A DNA stretch of 64,000 nt, taken from NCBI GenBank assembly GCA_945862325.1, contig CAMAXZ010000015.1:25100-89099 (forward strand). Reading direction: 5' to 3'. The position numbers and the translations under genes were made by a program. This stretch comes from Klebsiella pneumoniae. GTDB taxonomy: Bacteria > Myxococcota_A > UBA796 > SXON01. The notes under the pieces are model-generated. The model saw nothing but the letters and a program-made list of their open reading frames with translations. It was not told the origin of the DNA and ran no database searches. Position 1 is the first letter of the stretch; every line of letters starts with the position of its first letter. Below are positions 1-9,689 of the stretch, in pieces.

Positions 1-962
1 ATGGCGACGGTGTCCGCATGGACGGCGACGCGGTGATCGCCGAAGCCGCCGACCACGGTGACCGGGCCTGCGCTGCCGCTGCCGCCGCCGTGCAGGAGCC
101 CGTCGGACCCGCCGACGCGCCACCCGGACTGGCCCCAATACGCGGCGCCCGAGGGCTCGGGCGCGCCGTGCTTGCCGCTGTCGGCGGGGGCGAGGTCCGG
201 CATGTCGAACACGTGCACCGACCGCTGGCTGACCGCGCCGATCTGCTTGCCGTCGGGGCGCTGGACGACGTTGAGGATGCCGCTGCCGCCGCGCGTCGCG
301 AAGCTGTTGACCATCACGCCGTCCACCACACGCAGGAGCGCGAGCCCCGACTGGCCCGCGGTGATGACGAGGGTGCCGTCGAGCGAGAAGACCGCGCGCT
401 CCGCGGGGGTCGGGAGGCGGTCCATCGGGAGGCCCTGATGCGACAGCAGATCGACGAGGCGCGGCTGCCCCTGCGCGTCGAGGCAGAGGATGCGGCTCCC
501 GCGCTCGTCGAAGTCGACGGTGCTGCCGCCGAAGCCCTGCCAGGCGATCTCACGGTCGCCGCGCTCGATGCTCCAGATGCGGAGGAGCCCGTCCGCCGCG
601 ATCGACGCGACGCGCGCCCCTTCGGGGCTCACGGCGACGCCGCGCATGGCGCGCACCCGGCCGCGCGCGCCGTCACGGACCTCCTGGAACCAGGCGGCGC
701 CGTTGTCGGTGCCGTACACGCCGATCGTGCCGTCCTCGTCGCCGACCGCGACGAGCGTGCCGCCGCGGATCAATCCGAGCGCGCCGTTGACCGCCGCGCC
801 CGGGCGAAAAGTGAGGCCGGGGGAGGACTCTCCCGCGCGGGTGATGGCGACGAGCCCGGAGGCGTCGGCGGTGGCGAGCACGCCGCTCCACGGGTCGTAC
901 GCCGCGGCGGTGACCGGCGCGTCGTGGACATTGGGGCAGAAACGGTCGGCGAGGGGCGCCAT
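1..962 (-). CDS. WD40/quinoprotein-like beta-propeller protein (3' end outside window)
   Basis: The frame is open from an ATG at 962 to the window edge with no stop, so the C-terminus is missing. About 320 residues are visible. They show a repeated blade pattern of about 40 residues (GVLATADASGLVAI, GTLVAVGDEDGTIGVY, GARVASIAADGLLRIW, GTLVITAGQSGLALL), the G-x-x-[LV]-A-x5-DG-x4-[WY] style of WD40 or quinoprotein-like propellers. There is no signal peptide or membrane segment, so it is probably cytoplasmic. It starts 9 nt after the tatC stop and is likely the third gene of a tatB-tatC operon, although it is not a known Tat component. Such propellers usually scaffold protein interactions; no substrate can be inferred. 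Confidence 0.7.
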   Translation of the reverse strand, partial: MAPLADRFCPNVHDAPVTAAAYDPWSGVLATADASGLVAITRAGESSPGLTFRPGAAVNGALGLIRGGTLVAVGDEDGTIGVYGTDNGAAWFQEVRDGARGRVRAMRGVAVSPEGARVASIAADGLLRIWSIERGDREIAWQGFGGSTVDFDERGSRILCLDAQGQPRLVDLLSHQGLPMDRLPTPAERAVFSLDGTLVITAGQSGLALLRVVDGVMVNSFATRGGSGILNVVQRPDGKQIGAVSQRSVHVFDMPDLAPADSGKHGAPEPSGAAYWGQSGWRVGGSDGLLHGGGSGSAGPVTVVGGFGDHRVAVHADTVA

Positions 963-971
963 TTCGGGAAG

Positions 972-1712
972 CTAACGCTTCTTCGTGGTCGACAGCGCGG
1001 CCACGGCGATGCCGACGACGTAGAGCACGACCAGCGGACCGGCCATGAGGGCTTGCGTGAACGCGTCGGGGCTGGGCGTGAGGATGGCCGCGACGATGAA
1101 GATCCCGACGATGGCGTACCGGAACCCGTGGATGAGGTCGCGCGCGTCGACCAGGCCGAGCCGCGCGAGGAACCACACGACGACCGGGAGTTGGAAGGCG
1201 AGCCCGAAGCTCACGAGCATCGTCGTGACCATGCCGAGGTAGCTGTTCACCGACAGCACCGCGCGGATGTCGGGCCCGTTCATCTCGAGGAAGAACGGAA
1301 ATCCCAAGCGGAAGATGGCGTAGTAGCAGAACACGGCCCCACCGACGAAGAGCGTCGACGACGAGAGGGCGAGCGGGACGACCACCCGACGCTCGGTGTC
1401 GTAGAGCCCTGGCGCGACGAAGCGCCACACCTGCCACGCAATCATTGGGGCGGAGGCGAAGAGCGCGGCCAGACCGGCGACCTTCATTTGGACGACGAAG
1501 AATTCCGTGAACTCGAGCACGGCGAGCGAACCGCCCCCGCCCGCGCGCAGCGCGTCGTTCATCGGCGCGGCGAGAAAGTCGAAGATCTCGCGGGAGTACA
1601 GGAAGCTCACGGCGAACGCCGGGACCATGGTGTACACACACCAGAGGAGGCGGGAGCGGAGCTCCCGTAGGTGCTCGATGAGCGGCATGCGCGCGTCGTC
1701 GGGGTGGGTCAT
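972..1712 (-). CDS. tatC: Sec-independent protein translocase TatC
   Basis: TatC is the membrane core of the twin-arginine translocase, which exports folded proteins and binds the RR signal peptide together with TatB. The 246-residue product has the family layout: an N-terminal amphipathic helix with MPLIEHLRELRSRLLW, then about six hydrophobic segments. The conserved first periplasmic loop region, a WxFxxPGLY-type motif (WRFVAPGLYDTERR), and the LTPSPDAFTQ segment before the last helices are all present. The ATG at 1712 overlaps the tatB stop (ATGA), showing translational coupling. Length is normal for TatC (about 240-260 residues). Confidence 0.96.
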   Translation of the reverse strand: MTHPDDARMPLIEHLRELRSRLLWCVYTMVPAFAVSFLYSREIFDFLAAPMNDALRAGGGGSLAVLEFTEFFVVQMKVAGLAALFASAPMIAWQVWRFVAPGLYDTERRVVVPLALSSSTLFVGGAVFCYYAIFRLGFPFFLEMNGPDIRAVLSVNSYLGMVTTMLVSFGLAFQLPVVVWFLARLGLVDARDLIHGFRYAIVGIFIVAAILTPSPDAFTQALMAGPLVVLYVVGIAVAALSTTKKR

Positions 1713-2206
1713 CGCTCGGGCACCGTACGCGGGGCCATGTCGGTCGGGTTGCCGTCGTCCCCGATGGCGGGAACGTCGAGCGGCGCGCGCGGAGGCGTGT
1801 CGGTGTCGGGCTCCGCGGGTTCGCGGCCCGCGGCGAGCTCCGGGACCGCCGCGCCGTCGGCGGCGCGCGCGTCGGCGCCGGGCTCTCCCGCGGGCTCCGC
1901 GAGCGCGGGGTCGCCGGCGGCGTCCGGGGCCGGCACGGCGGCGCGGGCGGCCTCGGCCTTGGCCTTCGCCTCGGCGCGCGCGAGCGCTTGCGCCTCCCGT
2001 CGCTTGCGGAGCTCGTCGAGGCGCTCTTCGCTCTCCACCCGCGCGACCTCGGAGTTGAAGGCGCGCCGCAGGTCGTCGCTGGCGCGTCGGATCTGCGCGT
2101 ACCAGCGCCCCGCGGTGCGAAAGAGCCCGGGGAGGTCCTCCGCGGGGAAGAACAGCAGCACCAGGACGCCGATCGTCAACAGCTCCTGGAACCCCAGCTG
2201 GAACAC
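1709..2206 (-). CDS. tatB: Sec-independent translocase subunit TatB (TatA/B family)
   Basis: This is the single-span TatA/TatB-type subunit. It begins with MFQLGFQELLTIGVLVLLFF, a short membrane helix with the Glu typical of TatB, followed by a Pro hinge and an amphipathic helix (LPGLFRTAGRWYAQIRRASDD). A long charged coiled-coil-like segment and an Ala/Pro/Glu-rich acidic tail complete 165 residues. The long tail and adjacency to tatC favour TatB over TatA, but some Tat systems use one bifunctional protein. No separate tatA is visible in the window. It is divergent from the glutamine amidotransferase gene, with 87 bp between them. Confidence 0.88.
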   Translation of the reverse strand: MFQLGFQELLTIGVLVLLFFPAEDLPGLFRTAGRWYAQIRRASDDLRRAFNSEVARVESEERLDELRKRREAQALARAEAKAKAEAARAAVPAPDAAGDPALAEPAGEPGADARAADGAAVPELAAGREPAEPDTDTPPRAPLDVPAIGDDGNPTDMAPRTVPER

Positions 2207-2293
2207 GCCGCCGCCTCCGACGCGCCCCTATCACGGCGGGCGGCCGCGACGGACCGGCGGGCGCCGGGCGAGGTGGGTTACACGACGCGGACC

Positions 2294-3169
2294 ATGTGCC
2301 GTCTGTTTGGGTTCCGCTCCGCCGTGGTCTCCCGTGCGCACCGCTCGCTCATCGAGGCGGGAAACGCCTTGCGGCACCAGGCGCGCGATCACGCGGACGG
2401 GTGGGGGATCGGGTGGTTCCTCGGCCGTGAGGCTTACCTGCTCAAGTCTCAGGAGGGGGCGCACGTCGACGACGGCTTCCGCCGCGCGGCGGACCGACTC
2501 GCGTCCCACACGATGGTCGTACACGTGCGCAAGGCGACCGTCGGCCGCGTCCACCCGAGGAACGTCCATCCCTTCCGGTCGGGTCGGTGGGTGTTCGCGC
2601 ACAACGGCACCATCCACTCGTTCGATCGGGTCGGTCCGCGCATGCGCGCCCAGATGCCACGCGAGCTCCGCGAGAGGGTGCTCGGCGAGACGGACACCGA
2701 GACGCTCTTCCACTGGTTGCTCGGGCGCTTCGCGGAGAGCGGGCTCTGCCCCCGCGGCGTCGAGGAGTGCGACGTGGAGCGACTCGGCGGCGTCCTCGCG
2801 AGCGCCGTGGCGGAGCTCGCGCGGCTCGCGGCCGAGGAGGGCGCGGCGCCGCCCGCGGTGAACTTCATCCTGACCGACGGACAGGTCTTCGTCGCGCATC
2901 GTCGTGGCCGGGAGCTCTTCCTGGCCACCCAGAAGCAGACGTGTCACGACGCGCCGACCTGCCCCGCGGAGAAGATCTGCCTGCTCGGGGCGCGCCCGCT
3001 CGACGAGGCGGGGCGTGCCCGGGTGAACCACCTGATCGTCGCGAGCGAGCGCATCGGCGACGAAGACGCTTGGGAGGAGGTGCCGGATGGCCACCTGCTC
3101 GTCCTCGGGGCCGACTTTCGGCTCCGCATGGGCGCGACGGAGCGCTGGGCGGCGGGCGAGGTGCGCTGA
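2294..3169 (+). CDS. Class II glutamine amidotransferase (YafJ/EgtC-like)
   Basis: This is an Ntn-type glutamine amidotransferase domain standing alone (291 aa). After Met removal the N-terminus is Cys (MCRLFGFRS), the catalytic nucleophile that hydrolyses glutamine. Family blocks follow: ADGWGIGWF, VVHVRKATVGRVHPRNVHPF and WVFAHNGTIHSF, with the N-G pair that forms the oxyanion site. The C-terminal part (LILTDGQVFVAHRRGRELF type strands) completes the fold. The start is fixed by the need for Cys at position 2. Relatives include YafJ and the ergothioneine enzyme EgtC. No other ergothioneine genes lie nearby, so the acceptor substrate is unknown. Confidence 0.88.
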   Translation: MCRLFGFRSAVVSRAHRSLIEAGNALRHQARDHADGWGIGWFLGREAYLLKSQEGAHVDDGFRRAADRLASHTMVVHVRKATVGRVHPRNVHPFRSGRWVFAHNGTIHSFDRVGPRMRAQMPRELRERVLGETDTETLFHWLLGRFAESGLCPRGVEECDVERLGGVLASAVAELARLAAEEGAAPPAVNFILTDGQVFVAHRRGRELFLATQKQTCHDAPTCPAEKICLLGARPLDEAGRARVNHLIVASERIGDEDAWEEVPDGHLLVLGADFRLRMGATERWAAGEVR

Positions 3170-3200
3170 GCCGCCGGCCGCCCGCACGCCGCGGGGCGAA

Positions 3201-4133
3201 TCAGCTGCCGACGATCGACCGGAGCGTGGCGGCGACGACGGAGGCCTTGATCGGCTTGACGAACCAATGCCGGACGCCGAGCAGCCGCGCGCGGTCGACG
3301 AACTCCGCGCCCGCCTCGGCGGTCAGCATCACGATCGGCAGCTCGGGGCACGCGCCGAGCTGCCGGAGCTGCTCGACCACGTCGAGCCCGCCGAGGTGCG
3401 GCATGTGAACATCGAAGACCGCGGCGTGAAACCGCCCGCCGCCGACGAGGCGCGCGAGGGCCTCCCGGCCGTCGGCGACACACTCCGTGTCGAAGCCGGC
3501 CTGGCGCAGCGCCGCGTCGACGTAGAGGCGCATCGGCGTCGCGTCTTCGGCGATGAGCACGCAGCGGCGCGCCGCGGACGTGGTCAGGAGCTCGCGGCCG
3601 CCCGCGGTCGTGGCGTCGCCGCGCGCGTCGCCGCTGAGTCGGAACGCGTCGGAGGTGTGGGCCTCGAACCACGTGTAGGCGTGGGCGTCGACGCCGACGA
3701 GGGCGTGGCCGACGGTGCGGGCCGGGTCGAGCATGCCGAAGGGCAGCTCGCCGAAGGTGAACGTGCGCGGCGTGCCGACCAACAGCTCGCCGCCGTGCTG
3801 CACGAAGCGGTCCTTCAGGCGCCCGAGCGCCTGGTTGGCGAGCTCCCCGGCCCACTCGTGCAGAAACCGGGCGTCGGCGGGCGCCACGGACGCCACCGGA
3901 AGGCTGCGCTCGAGGACCTCTGGCGCGATGGCGAGCACGAGCGCGCCGGCGATGTCGGGACCCGAGAACCCGAGGATGGCGACGACGTCCGTCTCGCGCA
4001 ACAGGGGCGGCTGGGTGTCGTCCGACGTGCGCAGCCGCACCCCGTACGCACCGAGCACCTCGACGGCGGCGCGCGCAAGAAACGAGCTGTACGCTTCGGC
4101 ATCAGCAAATTCGGTCATGTCCGTAGCGCTCAT
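3201..4133 (-). CDS. CheX-like phosphatase domain fused to a response-regulator receiver domain
   Basis: The protein is about 310 aa. Residues 10-170 resemble the CheX/CheC chemotaxis phosphatase fold and contain an E-x2-N motif (GELANQALGRL, Glu97/Asn100), the acid-amide pair used by that family to dephosphorylate aspartyl phosphate. A linker leads to a C-terminal receiver domain (CVLIAEDATPMR acidic pair, FDVHMP phospho-acceptor Asp, MLTA, and FVKPI with the conserved Lys). Output may be control of a partner regulator, or phosphatase and receiver may act on each other in cis. ATG 4133 is chosen; ATG 4121 is also possible. It lies downstream of parE on the same strand with a 67-bp gap. No che genes are adjacent. 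Confidence 0.78.
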   Translation of the reverse strand: MSATDMTEFADAEAYSSFLARAAVEVLGAYGVRLRTSDDTQPPLLRETDVVAILGFSGPDIAGALVLAIAPEVLERSLPVASVAPADARFLHEWAGELANQALGRLKDRFVQHGGELLVGTPRTFTFGELPFGMLDPARTVGHALVGVDAHAYTWFEAHTSDAFRLSGDARGDATTAGGRELLTTSAARRCVLIAEDATPMRLYVDAALRQAGFDTECVADGREALARLVGGGRFHAAVFDVHMPHLGGLDVVEQLRQLGACPELPIVMLTAEAGAEFVDRARLLGVRHWFVKPIKASVVAATLRSIVGS

Positions 4134-4200
4134 TGCGCCGGGGTTACGCGATCCGGAGGCGGCGACGAGGCCGGCTGGCGCGCGGTCGGCCGGCGCGCGG

Positions 4201-6117
<1,917 letters not shown>

Positions 6118-6119
6118 GC

Positions 6120-8528
6120 TCAGCCCTCCCCGCCGGACTTCGGCCGTTCGTCCAGTCGAAGGTCGGCCGGGCGCTCCCAGATCGAGAAGTGACCGCGTCG
6201 GAACACGGCGTGTCCGCGCGCGCCACGGGAGCCGACGTACTTCGACGGTTTGACGTGTTCCTTGCGCCCCAGGGGGGTCACCACCGTCGGGCCGCCGGTG
6301 GAGTCGCGCGCGAGCTCGTACGCGAACACACGGTCGGTCTCCTTCAGCTTGATGGCGAGCGTGCCCTTTCCGGCCGCGCGCGCCACCGGGGCCTCTCCGA
6401 CGGCGAAACAGAGCAGGCTGCCTTCGCGTGACGCGATACACACGGTTTCGGTACCATCGGACAGGTAAGCGGCGAGCACGGCGTCGTCGCCTTCGTCTTC
6501 GAGCTTGGCGTAGCGACGTCCGTTCTTGTTGCTCGCCTCTTGGTGCGCGGCGAGCGGCATGCGCACGATGCGCCCGCGGGTCGTGACCGCCACGAGGTGC
6601 GGCGGCGGCGGGTCGCCGTCGAGAGCCTCGGTCGGCGACGCCACGAGCAGCGGGAGGTTGCGCGGATCGTTGGAGACCACCCCGACCACGGTCTCGCCGT
6701 CCGCGAGCGAGAAGTGGCGTTGAATGGGCTCGCCGTGGCCGGTGGTGGCCACGATCGCGTCGACCCGCAGCACGTACGCGCCGCCGCGATCCGTCAGCAG
6801 GGTGACCGTGTGCAGCGTCCCGCTGCGGAACATCCACCCGATGCTGTCGCCGTCGCGGAGCCGCACCTTGTCGACCCCGGTGACCGTCCCCTGACGCTTG
6901 ATCCAACCGCCGCGGGTGACCAGCACGACCGCGTCCTCGGCGACGAGGTAGGCGGACTCGTCGTACTGCGGGATCGGGGCCGCGGCCGCGAGGCGCGTGC
7001 GGCGGGGCTCGCCGTGCTGCTTCCGGATGTCCAGGAGCTCCTGGCGCACGACGTTCGACAGGGCCACGGCCGAGCGCAGGACCTCCGAGATCCGCAGCGC
7101 CGCCGCCCGCTTCTCGCCGAGCTCTTCGAGGATGACGTTGATCTCCAGGCGGGCGAGGCGGTACAGGCGGAGCTCGAGGATGGCGTCGACCTGTGCGTCG
7201 CTCAGGCCGAAGCGCGCCATCAGGCGCTCCGCGGCGTCGCGCTTGCCTTCGGACGCGCGGATGATGCGGATCGTCTCGTCGAGCGCGTCGAAGATCGTCG
7301 CGAACCCTTCGAGGGTGTGGATCCGCTTCTCGAGCTCGGTGAGGTCGTGGGTGAGGCGCGCCTTGACGGTGAGGTGCCGGAAGTCGAGCCACTTCGTGAG
7401 GATCTCGCGGAGGTCGAGCCGCGCGGGGGTGCCGATCTCCGGGTGATCCGTGGGGATGAGGCACGTCAGGTTGACGTTGAACTGTGTCTGGAGCGCGGTG
7501 TGCCGGAAGAGGAACGCCATCGCGGCCTCGGCGTCCTCCGGGGCCCGCAGCTCGAGCACGACGCGCACCTCGTCGGTGGACTCGTCGCGTACGTCGAGGA
7601 TCTGCGGCACCTTGCGCTCTTCGACCAGCTCCGCGATCTTCTCGACCAGCGTCGCCTTCACGACCCCGTACGGCACGGACTTGATCACGAGGATGGGCTT
7701 GCGGTTTCGGGTGTCGGCCTCCCACGTGCCGCGGACGCGCACCGGACCCTGGCCGTCGGTGTACACCGCGAGCAGCTCGTCCGCGCCGCTGATGATCTCG
7801 CCTCCGGTGGGAAAGTCAGGGGCGCGCACCTTTTTGCACAGGTCGCGCACGTCCGACGACGGCTCGTCGATGAGCATCACGCAGGCGTCGATGATCTCGC
7901 GGAGGTTGTGGGGGGGGATGCGCGTCGCCATGCCGACGGCGATGCCCTCACACCCGTTGACGAGGAGGTGGGGGAACTGCGCCGGCAACACCACCGGTTC
8001 GCTGTTCTGTCCGTCGAAGGTGGACTTGAACGCGACGGTGCGCTGCTTCAGCTCGGTCAGGAGCTCCATCGCGATGGGACGGAGGCGGGCTTCGGTGTAG
8101 CGGTAGGCCGCCGCGTTGTCCCCGTCGATACTTCCGAAGTTGCCCTGACCGTCGATCAGGGGGTGCAGGAGCGCGAAGTCCTGCGCCATGCGCACGAGGG
8201 CCTCGTACACGGAGCTGTCGCCGTGCGGGTGGTACTTCCCGAGCACCTCGCCGACGATGGCCGCGCACTTCTTGTAGCGCGCCTCCGGCGTGAGGTTCAG
8301 GTTGTTGTACATCGCGTACAGGATGCGGCGTTGGACGGGCTTCAGCCCGTCGCGCACGTCCGGCAGCGCACGCGATGTGATGACCGACATCGCGTAGTTC
8401 AGGTAGCGGTGACGAGCGGCCTCGAGGAGGCCGACCGGCTCGGCGGTGGGGTCCATGCTGGCGCGGGGAGTAGGGGGGGCGGGAGCGGGCGGGTCGGCCG
8501 GGGCCGGGGAGGAACCGGAGTATGACAC
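6120..8528 (-). CDS. parC: DNA topoisomerase IV subunit A (GyrA/ParC family)
   Basis: This is the DNA-cleaving subunit (802 aa from GTG 8528; an ATG at 8456 would remove a Pro/Ala-rich lead of 24 residues). The breakage-reunion domain is clear: [38 protein letters not shown], and [11 protein letters not shown] with the catalytic Tyr in RYTE. The C-terminal beta-pinwheel follows. At the place where GyrA has its QRRGGKG GyrA-box I see only [19 protein letters not shown], so negative supercoiling is not expected and ParC is the better name. A degenerate GSRGARG occurs near the C-terminus. It decatenates chromosomes together with the adjacent ParE. Confidence 0.9.
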   Translation of the reverse strand: MSYSGSSPAPADPPAPAPPTPRASMDPTAEPVGLLEAARHRYLNYAMSVITSRALPDVRDGLKPVQRRILYAMYNNLNLTPEARYKKCAAIVGEVLGKYHPHGDSSVYEALVRMAQDFALLHPLIDGQGNFGSIDGDNAAAYRYTEARLRPIAMELLTELKQRTVAFKSTFDGQNSEPVVLPAQFPHLLVNGCEGIAVGMATRIPPHNLREIIDACVMLIDEPSSDVRDLCKKVRAPDFPTGGEIISGADELLAVYTDGQGPVRVRGTWEADTRNRKPILVIKSVPYGVVKATLVEKIAELVEERKVPQILDVRDESTDEVRVVLELRAPEDAEAAMAFLFRHTALQTQFNVNLTCLIPTDHPEIGTPARLDLREILTKWLDFRHLTVKARLTHDLTELEKRIHTLEGFATIFDALDETIRIIRASEGKRDAAERLMARFGLSDAQVDAILELRLYRLARLEINVILEELGEKRAAALRISEVLRSAVALSNVVRQELLDIRKQHGEPRRTRLAAAAPIPQYDESAYLVAEDAVVLVTRGGWIKRQGTVTGVDKVRLRDGDSIGWMFRSGTLHTVTLLTDRGGAYVLRVDAIVATTGHGEPIQRHFSLADGETVVGVVSNDPRNLPLLVASPTEALDGDPPPPHLVAVTTRGRIVRMPLAAHQEASNKNGRRYAKLEDEGDDAVLAAYLSDGTETVCIASREGSLLCFAVGEAPVARAAGKGTLAIKLKETDRVFAYELARDSTGGPTVVTPLGRKEHVKPSKYVGSRGARGHAVFRRGHFSIWERPADLRLDERPKSGGEG

Positions 8529-8593
8529 GCCCGGGGCCGCCGCGACAGGTTCAGTCCCGCGATCGGTGACCGATGCATGCGAGGGAGGTGCGC

Positions 8594-9211
8594 ATGGTGT
8601 GGTGGTTGGCCGTCGGGTGTGTGTACAGCGGCGTGCCCGACACGGGCCGCGTCGACCCCACGCGCGACATGCGCGGCGTGTACGCCGTGGCGTGGGAGGA
8701 CACCGTGCGGGTGAGCCTCGATCTCGGCGGAGCGACCCAGCAGGCCGAGCTCGCGCCCGACGGGGTGGCCACCTTCGACGGTCCGGATGGCGTGCTCGAG
8801 ATCGATCTCGGCGCGTACTGCGCCGACGAGGGGATCGTGTGCCCCGCGGAGGTGTGGGCCACGGCGATCGGGGTGGATCAGGTCGCGCCGGAGCAGGAGG
8901 CCGGGGCCCACGCGCTCCGGGCGTGGGACATGGCCGCGCCCGAGGTGGCGCGCGACGGCATCGTGACCCACGTGGATCATCGCTTTCTGTTCGGGATCGG
9001 CGCGTCGACGGGGGGCGACGACACGTGCGGCGCGCTCGAGCTCTCCCTCGCGGACGGCACGTTCCGCGTCAACGCGGACGGCCCTACCGGCATCGACGAC
9101 GGCCGGGTGGTCGCGGGCTGGCTCGGGGTGTGCGCGTGGCCGGGGCTCGCGGTGGTCGCGACGCTCTCGGTCGAGGCGCGCTACAGCGCGGACCGCACCG
9201 GCGACCTCTGA
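8594..9211 (+). CDS. Predicted lipoprotein of unknown function
   Basis: The product has 205 residues. A strong Shine-Dalgarno (GGGAGGTG) sits just before ATG 8594. The N-terminus [13 protein letters not shown] is a very short lipoprotein signal with a lipobox (LAVG-C). The rest is acidic and beta-rich with four further Cys ([24 protein letters not shown]) that may form disulfides in the periplasm. I do not recognise a family. It is divergent from parC and convergent with the histone-fold gene, ending 9 nt before that gene's stop. Export and lipid anchoring are well supported; function is not. Confidence 0.7.
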   Translation: MVWWLAVGCVYSGVPDTGRVDPTRDMRGVYAVAWEDTVRVSLDLGGATQQAELAPDGVATFDGPDGVLEIDLGAYCADEGIVCPAEVWATAIGVDQVAPEQEAGAHALRAWDMAAPEVARDGIVTHVDHRFLFGIGASTGGDDTCGALELSLADGTFRVNADGPTGIDDGRVVAGWLGVCAWPGLAVVATLSVEARYSADRTGDL

Positions 9212-9220
9212 CCCCGCGCG

Positions 9221-9670
9221 CTACTCGAAGTCCCGCGCCTTCACGGTCTTGCGGCCCTCGGCGCGGGCCTTTCGGATGGCGCCGTCGGTGGCGCGGCGCA
9301 CCAGCTCCGACAGCGCCTCGAGCGCGTCGGCGGACGTGTTGAAGTCGGCCTTCTCCTTCACGTACGACTTGAGGCGCGACGCGACGATGAGGATGTCCGT
9401 GGGGTCCGGCTCCGGTGAGGACTCCCGCGCGAGGCGGCGACGGGCGCCCGGCACGGAGAGGTCGGGCGGATCGGGGGCACGGCGCTCCTCTGCCCAGGCG
9501 TCGCGGTGGTTCATGACGGGGACGTGGGCGTCCCAACAGGCCATGCTACAAAAAGCAAGGTGGAACCTTGCTCGGTTGCAGGTCGACACGCTGCACGCGT
9601 AGTACCGGGCGCCGAAGGGGATGGGCTTCTTGCAGGAACCGCATGCCTGCCAATGCTGCGCGTCGATCAT
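9221..9670 (-). CDS. Zinc-finger protein with C-terminal histone fold
   Basis: The protein is 149 residues from ATG 9670; a GTG at 9706 is possible, but conserved-looking sequence begins at MIDAQHW. Residues 10-55 form a Cys/His zinc-binding module (C10-x2-C13, C26, C31, C41, C45, H49, H55). A Pro/Arg-rich linker follows. Residues 91-149 read as a compact histone fold: helix 1 (ILIVASRLKSYVKE), a long helix 2 (SADALEALSELVRRATDGAI) and GRKTVKARDFE, matching the GRKT-[VI]-K-A-x-D-[IF] signature of archaeal histones, with a shortened helix 3. It probably binds DNA as a dimer. The gene follows the GGDEF gene by 19 nt. It resembles the zinc-finger histones reported in prokaryotic histone surveys. 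Confidence 0.82.
   Translation of the reverse strand: MIDAQHWQACGSCKKPIPFGARYYACSVSTCNRARFHLAFCSMACWDAHVPVMNHRDAWAEERRAPDPPDLSVPGARRRLARESSPEPDPTDILIVASRLKSYVKEKADFNTSADALEALSELVRRATDGAIRKARAEGRKTVKARDFE
9550..9572 (-). terminator. Terminator-like hairpin inside the histone-fold gene
   Basis: Read on the minus strand, an 8-bp perfect inverted repeat, AGCAAGGT-TCC-ACCTTGCT, is followed immediately by TTTT. It lies within the zinc-finger codons (R-F-H-L-A-F-C), where TTT and TGT are rare codons for this GC-rich genome. The form is that of an intrinsic terminator or attenuator, but it is intragenic, so termination here is an inference only. Confidence 0.35.
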
Positions 9671-9689
9671 CGGCGGAGATATAGCACTG

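Noticed and set aside
18..1670. Long open frame (550 codons) opposite tatC and the propeller gene
   Set aside because: High GC creates long antisense frames; the product is Arg/Ala/Gly-rich with no domain, while the opposite strand encodes recognisable TatC.
6990..7020. Gyrase identity for the parC gene
   Set aside because: The QRRGGKG GyrA-box expected in this region is absent, so gyrA was not used as the name.
6540..8525. 661-codon antisense frame opposite parC
   Set aside because: Low-information Arg/Asp/Val sequence; parC on the other strand is certain.
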